In this document: in pieces, positions 58,001-64,000 of the stretch
How the letters are laid out: every line of letters begins with the position of its first letter
How positions within the stretch are numbered: the first letter of the stretch is position 1
Assembly: GCF_000003815.2 (NCBI RefSeq)
Contig: NC_049987.1
Coordinates: forward strand, 22,770,519 to 22,834,518
From: Branchiostoma floridae
Taxonomy: Eukaryota > Chordata > Leptocardii > Amphioxiformes > Branchiostomatidae
Reading direction: 5' to 3'
DNA: 64,000 nt
Notes under the pieces: generated by a model
Told to the model about the DNA's origin: nothing
Databases searched by the model: none
The model's input: the letters and a program-made list of their open reading frames with translations, nothing else
Translations under genes and position numbers: made by a program

Positions 58001-60803
58001 GCGGAGTTCTGTGAGGCTGTAAAAAAAGTGTGATCACCGAACAGTAAAACAGGCACTGCGCTCTGACAGGCTGTACAACCTAGAACACACAAACACTACA
58101 TGTATATTCCTACACAGAAAGCTCTTACCAACCTCCTTGCTCTTATCGACAATCTTTTCCTATACATGTAACACTATCCTTATTTCCAGCGGAGTTCCGT
58201 GAGGCTGTGAAGAAAGGCGACCACCGTACGGTAAAACAGGCACTGCGTTCCGACAAGCTGTACAACCTGGAACACGAGGACCCCAGTGGGATGACCCCCG
58301 TTATGTTCGCGGCCGCCGAGGGTCACGACGAGATTCTCAAGGCGCTGCTGCTCAAGGGGGCAAAGGTCAACGCCCGGCAGAAGTACGGGGCCACAGCACT
58401 CATTTATGCTGCCGAGAGGGTAGGTCCTGCAAACAATACCTTATACACACCATTTATGAGATTACTATACAATCATGCATCTTTTCCTTTGTCTTCTAAT
58501 ACCTGACCTATGCTACTGTGAACAGGCAATTTGTATGTTTTTTTCATGATTTTCAAGCTTGGATGCTTGGATGCAAATTTTTAAACAAAAGTCAGCACTT
58601 GATATCTACATGTATGTAACGCTAGTCCACCTTTATCCGCGGAGTAACCTATATCTGTTGTTTTTAAAACACACGGTTTATAGGGATACCAAGTCAACGG
58701 TCGGTGGTGTCAAACTGCAATATTTCAAAATTATTCTCATTTCAAAATATTGCAGCTTGGCCACCGTCCGTTGATTTGATGTCCCTAAATACCCGTTTTT
58801 GTTCTAAAGAAAATGGGTATGGGTTACCCCGCAGATAAAGGTATTACAATTACTAGCATTACAATTGCTAAGTGATTTTACTTACCTGTACATCTCTTCG
58901 GGGAAAACATCATCAGTCCTACAATGTTTTGCACCCATGTTTCCCCACCAGGGCCACAGGAACACTGTCGCCTTGCTGATCGAGTGTGGAGCATTTGTCA
59001 ACATTCAGCAGTACACAGGGGAAACTGCACTGATGAAGGTACATGTAATCTAATGCTACTGTTCATACTTTATGTGGACACTACACCAGTGTTCATTTCT
59101 TTATTCAGTAAAGGCCTAAGGGCAAATGAAAATTTTGACCTACTGTAGCATTTTAAGCATATTTAACCAAAGTTATATGTCTGATACTGCATGTACATGT
59201 ACATGTAGGTGTCTGGGATTTAGTTAGCTACTAGGGCTGGGTACCGGTACAAAACATTCAGGTCCAGGTCCGGTTCAGGTCCAAAGGATCAGGTCCAGGT
59301 CCGGACCTGAACCTGGACCTGATTCAGTATGACACATACCAATGGTCCATTTCACTACAAAGAAATCTGTTTGGTGGAGTATTAGACTTACACTGGCGTT
59401 TTAAAATCCTACAACGCTAACTGCACCTGTGCGATTGGCTGTAAAGCTTGGTAGAAATTACTATAAACTCTACTCTACTTCACTCTTGTTATTTTCTTTA
59501 ACCTGCAAGCGCCAAAACGTGTGAATGCCTGATAAGATAATCTGTTAATTTTCTAATAGTTCCAACATCCGGTCCACCTAATCTTTTCAGGTCCGGTTTT
59601 TCTGGACCGGTCCAATAAGAAAAACCGGTTTTGTACCGGTACGCTGTACCGATACCCAGCCCTATTAGCTACGTGTATTTGTTGGGTTTACAGAATGTTC
59701 ACTACATACCAACAAGATTGTCTAGGATTCATGTACATCATAATGTTGCTTCCAGCCTACTTGTACATGCATAATATTACGGTCTAAGGGCGAGGGGGAC
59801 ATGGTTTGGACATGGGACTTGCTTTATGCTTACTTGGCATAAGGAAAGGTACAATTTTAGGCCTGTAGGAAGGACTGTTCATAGTCAAACCTGGCCAGGC
59901 AACTGCCTGCAGCCACAAGCAAAAGTAAAGTTTAACAGTTTTGTTCAATTTTATATAGTTAGGACCCTCTGCTAAGCAACCAAGTGTCATTTTTTTGTTT
60001 GTTTAATTACTGTATATGGTTTAATTGTGTGTTTTGTAGAATGGTCAGTTAGTCATTTGTTTGTTTATTTGTTCTCAGGCCTGTAAGAAGGGTTTCAAGC
60101 AGATTGTGAGGCTGCTTCTGGAGGCCGGTGCTGACCCCTACCTGACCTCTAGCACGGAGAACACGGCGCTACAGCTGGCAAAACTGTACAACAACCCCGG
60201 GCTGCATGAGCTCATGAGTCTGCACATCAACAGGTAACCTCTAACCTCTGATCTATAGCCCCTAACTCGCAACATTTAGGCAAAACTGTTCAACAACCCC
60301 GGGCTGCATGAACTGATGAGCCTCCACATCAACAGGTAACCTTTAACCTTTAGTCTTTAACCCCTAACCCCCAACCTTAATGTAGCGGTTCAATAACCTC
60401 CTTAGCGGTCTATTCTCTACGCAACATCATTGTATGTCAGTTTAGGTCAGATCTCTATAATAAACATTTTCATCTATCTCATGTTAAGGGTTTGGGGATG
60501 AATAGGATAATTTTTTTACTGCTGTTTTCTGTCCTAAGAAGCAAATTTAATCCAGGTACAGAGAGACAGGTCTTGGACACAACTCTGTATCCAAGTGACA
60601 CCCAGGTGACACATTTTTCACTTAAAGTTAAATTTGTTTTCTCTGCAGGATTACAAACGTAGTAGAAATGACGGTAGGCAAGTACCTTGCAAACACGGCC
60701 AAGATCCTGACTCCGCCCCTGCTGCCCATCCACTGTCACCCCATCAGGGAGTCCGTGGAGTACTACCTGTCATTCAACCATGTGCAACAGCCAATCATAC
60801 AAG
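43089..60803 (+). CDS. MPHOSPH8: M-phase phosphoprotein 8 (HUSH chromodomain-ankyrin protein), 3' incomplete
   Basis: Fifteen exons in phase: 43089-43229, 47541-47696, 49761-49909, 50452-50656, 51436-51700, 52143-52331, 52742-52995, 53376-53577, 53964-55640, 56079-56146, 57058-57109, 58190-58419, 58952-59038, 60079-60233 and 60649-60803. They encode about 1328 residues, against 860 for the whole human protein. Domains: acidic N-terminus; chromodomain (about 36-90: EEDVFEVEKIV...LYRVRWKGFGSSEDTWEP) with aromatic-cage residues Phe, Trp and Phe in place of the usual Tyr; AT-hook KRGRPRKSP in exon 3; acidic and RG-repeat region (exon 5); Gln-rich repeat and charged KVERSPP repeats (exon 9); ankyrin repeats (exons 12-14: DPSGMTPVMFAAAEGHDEIL, YGATALIYAAE, TGETALMKACKKG, ENTALQLAK); and the start of the C-terminal domain (exon 15). 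In vertebrates the protein reads H3K9me3 and works with TASOR and periphilin in the HUSH silencing complex. The last exon ends with a donor and the terminal exons lie beyond the window. Confidence 0.93.
43733..43990 (+). mobile_element. Full-length tRNA-derived SINE (MPHOSPH8 intron 1)
   Basis: A tRNA-like head with A-box-like 'gtggcgcaatcga' and B-box 'gagttcgaaccct', then the family body 'tgccaccgatcttgttgaag', 'gggaaaggcactttacacaa' and 'cctcacttaactcaggtg', ending in a (TAGAG)n tail near 43975-43992. It is the best-preserved copy here. Confidence 0.85.
44042..44089. repeat. Hairpin-forming inverted repeat
   Basis: Arms 'tttgtagcctatata' and 'tatataggctacaaa' are perfect 15-bp complements. 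The inner 'cgacc' and 'ggtcg' add five pairs around a short loop. Confidence 0.9.
44772..44795. repeat. 24-bp perfect palindrome
   Basis: The half-site ACCAAGGACGTT is followed directly by its reverse complement, with HpaI-type GTTAAC at the centre. Confidence 0.97.
46966..47105 (+). mobile_element. Dispersed repeat found four times in MPHOSPH8
   Basis: Blocks 'aaatatat', 'tttcatgtcatg', 'tggatgaatgaggtgaa' and 'ggacggagagacc' occur in the same order at about 57290-57425, 57840-57965 and 60458-60600. The ends are not resolved and the class is unknown. Confidence 0.55.
47197..47480 (+). repeat. Two partial copies of the chromodomain exon (MPHOSPH8 exon 2)
   Basis: The acceptor plus the first bases of exon 2 ('ccagggccagacgctgt') recur at about 47208-47240, degraded, and at 47410-47455. 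The second encodes GQMLYRVRWKGFGSSD in frame before breaking off. An upstream 'aacataaggacaagg' block is copied with them. Confidence 0.92.
48148..49760 (+). repeat. Tandem array of 13 copies of MPHOSPH8 exon 3 before the terminal one
   Basis: Copies begin near 48148, 48239, 48377, 48519, 48660, 48769, 48880, 48979, 49120, 49230, 49338, 49479 and 49619, each after a 'tgtacag' or 'acacacag' acceptor. Seven are full units (RQKLEDSSVEGSTSLTDMSTDEEAVKR, period about 140 bp). Four are short units missing TSLTDMSTDEEA-like residues (period about 110 bp). Two, at 48148 and 48880, carry early stops. Each keeps the intronic 'gtagtttggcc...cactaaacatgttct' segment. Only the fourteenth, at 49761, continues into the AT-hook and a standard donor. 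Confidence 0.95.
50725..51145 (+). repeat. Four partial copies of MPHOSPH8 exon 4 donor edge
   Basis: 'ggagctcttcactggggaca' plus 'tgtactccaaagtaggtacc' (LELFTGDMYSK frame plus donor) occur at about 50729-50768, 50838-50886, 50999-51042 and 51099-51145, separated by (AAAC)n-rich spacer. Confidence 0.95.
53580..53660 (-). mobile_element. LINE 3' end abutting MPHOSPH8 exon 8 donor
   Basis: 'atgatattatctttattgg' and 'aaattcatggctgaagactt' match the 3' tail and terminal UTR of the LINE family (compare 272-300), beginning at about position +4 of the intron. Confidence 0.6.
53662..53872. mobile_element. Third copy of the 'tactgtaaatgca' MITE
   Basis: 'aaaatggattgttcacggtg', 'aaccatgaacataaaccact' and 'gcaaacatttctgc' in the same order as 5993-6213 and 13258-13482. 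Confidence 0.7.
53990..54730 (+). repeat. In-frame coding minisatellite (Gln-rich, MPHOSPH8 exon 9)
   Basis: About 245 residues built from degenerate units around IALQQAPQQAQ and IALQQPPLQVPPGH, encoded by repeats of 'atagccttgcagcag'. The vertebrate protein has no counterpart. A second small repeat follows at about 54920-55090 (KVERSPPHED-type units), then a Lys/Glu-rich probable coiled coil. Confidence 0.92.
57553..58095 (+). repeat. Three partial copies of the first ankyrin exon (MPHOSPH8 exon 12)
   Basis: Copies at 57556-57645, 57728-57845 and 58001-58090 repeat the start of exon 12 (EFREAVKKGDHRTVKQALRSDKLYNL frame). The first and third keep 'ttgt(c/t)cag' acceptors. The second runs furthest (to GMTPVMF) and breaks directly into the dispersed repeat of 46966. 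The third has a frameshift after AVKK. Confidence 0.95.
58613..58862. mobile_element. Palindromic MITE, second copy (MPHOSPH8 intron 12)
   Basis: 'gtaacgctagtccaccttta' on the left and 'gcagataaaggtatt' to 'actagcattac' on the right are inverted, with 'ggtaacctatatc'-type inner arms shared with 2447-2671. Confidence 0.75.
59232..59664. mobile_element. hAT-like MITE with perfect 8-bp target duplication
   Basis: The ends TAGGGCTGGGTACCGGTAC and its slightly diverged inverse (gtaccgatacccagcccta) are flanked by a perfect TTAGCTAC duplication (59224-59231 and 59665-59672). The interior has repeated 'caggtccaggtccgg' motifs. 433 bp, non-coding. Confidence 0.92.
60278..60344 (+). repeat. Partial copy of MPHOSPH8 exon 14 donor edge
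   Basis: 'ggcaaaactgttcaacaacc' to 'ccacatcaacaggtaacc' repeats 60177-60240, including the donor, with a few substitutions. Confidence 0.95.
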
Positions 60804-60944
60804 GTTAGTATCATGCTTCCAACAGTACTGGTTTCTAAACGGTGTATTTAAAGGTAAAGTAAAGGTTGTACTGTTTAGTAGCATTTTTGAGGCTATAGAA
60901 GCTTTGGGTTGTTAATAATTCACTGTATCTAGGATACAGTATAG

Positions 60945-61095
60945 GAAGGCGGAGCCCATAACTCTCCTTCAACTGCCTTTTACCTCCCCAACTGAAGTCA
61001 TGTACCTATTTTTACACTTGGATGGAGTGAGGAAGCTCTGCCTTTCCCAAGGACACAAGGCCCAGTTCTAACCAGCGATGCCAGGAATCAAACCT
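60945..61095 (-). mobile_element. SINE fragment, minus strand
   Basis: 'ggcggagcccataactctcc', 'ctttcccaaggacacaaggc' and a degenerate B-box 'ggaatcaaacctgta' match the reverse complement of the SINE family. Confidence 0.7.
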
Positions 61096-61404
61096 GTAAA
61101 CTTGAGTTCTCTAGTGACTCCACTTAGCCATTCTGTATTTCCCACTTGCTGTGGTGGGTATCTGTAAACTGAAGGAAAAATGGAAATCTATGGATGTCTA
61201 CCTTTATCCTTACTCTTGGCAAATTGGTTTCCTCTCTACACACAGTGGAGTAGTGTAGGTATAGTGTAGTGTTTAGTTACAGAAAAAAGCATTTCAATTT
61301 CGAGCCCTCGTATTTACATGTATAATGTGTGTTACGTCCATTCTTGTGTCGGTTCCTTACATTCCCTATTAGTGAGACAGACCACAAGAAGCTCCCCAGC
61401 ACCT

Positions 61405-61650
61405 TAAACTCTCACTGTCACAGCAGCTTGTAGTGATTTCTACCTCAGGAAATATTTCTTTATTTACTGGAACACGTTAATTTTATATATTTTATATAAA
61501 GTGTTTAGTTTCACCTATAACCCTCACTGTCACGACAGCTTGTAGTGATTTCCACCTCTTTACACAGCGGAAACATTCTTTAAACTCAACTAGGACACGT
61601 TAATTTTTATATTTCTGAGCACAAGCAAGCTTCCGTTACTGTTTAGTTTC
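61405..61650. repeat. Two-unit tandem repeat, about 120 bp
   Basis: 'ctcactgtcac(a/g)(g/a)cagcttgtagtg' and 'aacacgttaatttt(t)atat' occur twice in order, followed by 'gtgtttagtttcacc'-type sequence. Confidence 0.85.
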
Positions 61651-61799
61651 ACCGCAGCAATTCATTAAAACTGTCCATAAAGCTGCTCCCGGAAGCTTTG
61701 TAGTGCTTAATTGTCTGAAGTTTTCAGGCGCCAGTTATACTCCACAGGTGCAGTGTAGTCACAGATATGCTTGACTGTTGACAATATCTTGGTGTAACG

Positions 61800-63075
61800 T
61801 CAGCCCTTGTAGGGTTGAAGCTAAACTTGTGTTATTGACATGCTTTGAAGGCCCTTAGTTTTGACAGTGTAGACACCAACAGGCTTTGTAATGTCAAAGG
61901 GTTTTTAAGGGTTGAAGTTTACTGTATGTAATGCTTTTTAGCCTTAATGTACAAAAGTACTGCTTTTAAGTCAATGCTTTAAAGTGCCGTTCATCAATGA
62001 AGACAATTGGGACTGTTTGACCCCAATAGCTGTGATTGACACAGGAACTCCACAAAATAGTGTGTTTGCTTTTTGTTAAACCTACCTGGGTGGAAGCTAT
62101 TCTTAGTGCTGTCAATGCTCTGAGGTGCCTTTGGTTTGTAACTTCAATGTGTAATGTAAAACCTTGTAGTGTTGGACCAACATCGTTTTGCAAATGCATT
62201 GAGGTGCCTTTTGTTTAACTCCATTTCCAGTTGTGATTGCCAAAGACACCCTACAAAATGGCAGGTCTGCCCTTTGTCAAACATACATGAACAGGTGCAC
62301 TGTAGACACACAAACATAAAAGTTTGTGTTGTCAAACCTCACTAATTTGAAGCTAAACTTGTGTTGCCATTTTGATCTGAGATGCCTTTAAGTTCTGAAG
62401 GGTCACTGGTTTAAGTTGTGTTTTAAACAAACACCCTACAAAATGGAAGGTCTGCGTATTGTCATATTGAACCTGGTTAATTGTAAGCTATTCTTGTGTC
62501 ATCAGTGCTAGCTTTAAGGCAGGTGCCCTAGTTCTAAGGGGACTTCGTTAAAAGAGAATGGTTGGTCTGTGTATTGTCAAAAAATCTAACTGGGGGTTAC
62601 CCAGACTTCTGTTTTCAAGGCTGATAATGTGAAGAAAACAACAAGAGTCATGGAGCAGTTACACCCCAGTGGGGAATGTCACAGTAGATTTTTATGGACA
62701 AGATTATAGCCATATTCATGTTTACAAGGCTGATGATGAAAAGTAGTGGACAAGGCTCAAGAAATCTGCTCAAAAGTAGTCACTCACGCAACTGGATATG
62801 ATTTTGGAAACGGTCAGACGTGTCAAATAACATCTGTTATCTTTCGTCAGTGACACTGACACTCAAGATATCTGTTTCATAGTAAACCTGTCATGCTTTG
62901 AGGTACGGTACCGGTAGGTCTCAAGAATAGATGTGAGTGACACAGACACCCACAGAACAGTGGGCCTGCTTATTATCAAATCTAACTGTGGGTAACCCAG
63001 ACTTCTGTTTTCAGGGCAGATAAGGTGAAGAAAGCAACAAGAGTCATGTAGGGCGCAGTGGGAATCCTGTTGCAT
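61800..63075. repeat. Diverged long-period tandem repeats
   Basis: The motifs 'gaagctaaacttgtgttat', 'ccctacaaaatgg(c/a)aggtctgc' and 'tattgtcaaa' recur through 61800-62600. 'aaatctaactg(g/t)gggt' with 'cagacttctgttttca' and 'caacaagagtcatg' occurs at about 62580 and 62975. Non-coding, and probably intron of MPHOSPH8. Confidence 0.6.
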
Positions 63076-64000
63076 GTTACAGTTACTGTAATTCTTTCCT
63101 GTTTCTTAAAAGATTTCTACTGTTAACAGATTAGATGATGACTGAGCAGAGAAACTGTAACAGACTACAATACAAAAATGTGTGAAAGTGATCTCAGTGT
63201 GAAAGTGAACCAGTTAAGCTGACTGAAGAGCTAAGTTTAGCTTGTGACACAGAAGACATTTTACATATGCTATCTACAATATTTGCAGGTTTCTTTTACT
63301 GGGAAATTCCCATAGCTCTTTTTTATGAACAATGGACCACTGCTTAAAGTTCCTTCCTAAGTAAGGACTGCAACCCTTTCTAGTAGCATGCATATCAGGT
63401 TAGGGACACGGTTCAGGATTCAAACATCCAACCTCTTGGTCCAGAGGCAAGGTCATTAACCATGAACTACACATGCTACAAATGCAAGTTGTTTCCACAT
63501 GTAGGGCCCTGCTAATAGGAAGTTTGCGTAATTGGCCAGTTTGATAACAGATGTGTAGATGGTGCCCGAGGTTCCGTGTCTGCAGACAAAGTGGATAATT
63601 TCCTGTAAGGGTCTGCAAGCCTTTTTCTTTGAGGCATAGTCAATTATCTTAATAAGTTAATTCATTGTAATCATAGCCAGCATGCTCTGATTCAATCAAT
63701 GTTAAAGGACCTAACACTTCTTCTCCTAATGTTAGAGGAGTGACTCTGGAAGCCACCAATGTCTTTTTCCCTCTAGGATGTACAAAATGTATTAAGTCCA
63801 ACAGTTGGGAGCTATTTTGCTCATTCCACTTACTAGAAACACTCTTGCTCCATCACCTCGGGTGACCCCTTTCTCTAGTAGTCTATCCATAGACCTTGTA
63901 TTTTGGTTGCTCTTATTTTCGTAAGCAGTTCATCTCAATGGTGTTGATGATATCGGTTGCAGTATAGTTAGTACACACTTATGAAGACAGTGACACAGTA
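63076..64000. other. Non-coding stretch to window end
   Basis: No exon matching the remaining C-terminal MPHOSPH8 domain was found, and no other gene or repeat family is recognised. Confidence 0.5.

Noticed and set aside
24144-60350. Exon-edge copies as alternative haplotypes collapsed into one contig
   Set aside because: Considered as an artefact. The copies are partial, carry different junctions, diverge gradually and sit next to eleven TAF2 and five MPHOSPH8 exons, which a single haplotype merge would not produce. Not fully excluded without reads.

Overview
This is eukaryotic, metazoan nuclear DNA. Three multi-exon genes with good GT-AG introns can be reconstructed: an extracellular calcium-sensing-receptor-like class C GPCR, the TFIID subunit TAF2, and the HUSH-complex chromatin reader MPHOSPH8. 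The protein sequences, the compact invertebrate-style introns, and the dense load of MITEs, tRNA-derived SINEs and a truncated non-LTR retrotransposon fit an invertebrate deuterostome, most likely a lancelet (Branchiostoma). The species is an inference. No viral, bacterial or toxin gene is seen.

Layout. 1-16.9 kb is gene-poor and repeat-rich: duplicated LINE remnants with a GA microsatellite, a SINE with a nested palindromic MITE, a candidate small exon carrying tandem RFX-like sites, a 5'-truncated LINE reverse transcriptase on the minus strand (7.4-9.2 kb), tandem repeats, and two TIR elements with visible target-site duplications. 17.3-22.2 kb (+) is the CaSR-like receptor in four coding exons. 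It is convergent with TAF2 (24.1-41.8 kb, -, 21 coding exons, about 1168 aa). TAF2 and MPHOSPH8 (43.09-60.8 kb, +, 15 coding exons in the window, 3' end missing) are divergent across a short TATA-less region with a YY1-like site. 61-64 kb is repeat-derived sequence, probably intron of MPHOSPH8.

The most unusual feature is shared by TAF2 and MPHOSPH8 and absent from the receptor gene. In intron after intron, the edge of the neighbouring exon (coding end plus splice site) is partially and tandemly duplicated into the intron, at sixteen exon edges. The extremes are a 14-copy array of MPHOSPH8 coding exon 3, with acceptor sites kept in the copies, and a 6-copy array of the last TAF2 coding exon. 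A Harbinger-like TIR element has also inserted inside the 5' splice site of TAF2 exon 13, leaving a usable donor made partly of transposon sequence.

Functionally, TAF2 (core-promoter recognition) and MPHOSPH8 (H3K9me3 reading and silencing) are both nuclear chromatin or transcription genes, plausibly sharing a bidirectional promoter. The receptor is an independent cell-surface protein. Exon coordinates were read by eye from splice sites and phase and may be off by one or two bases in places.
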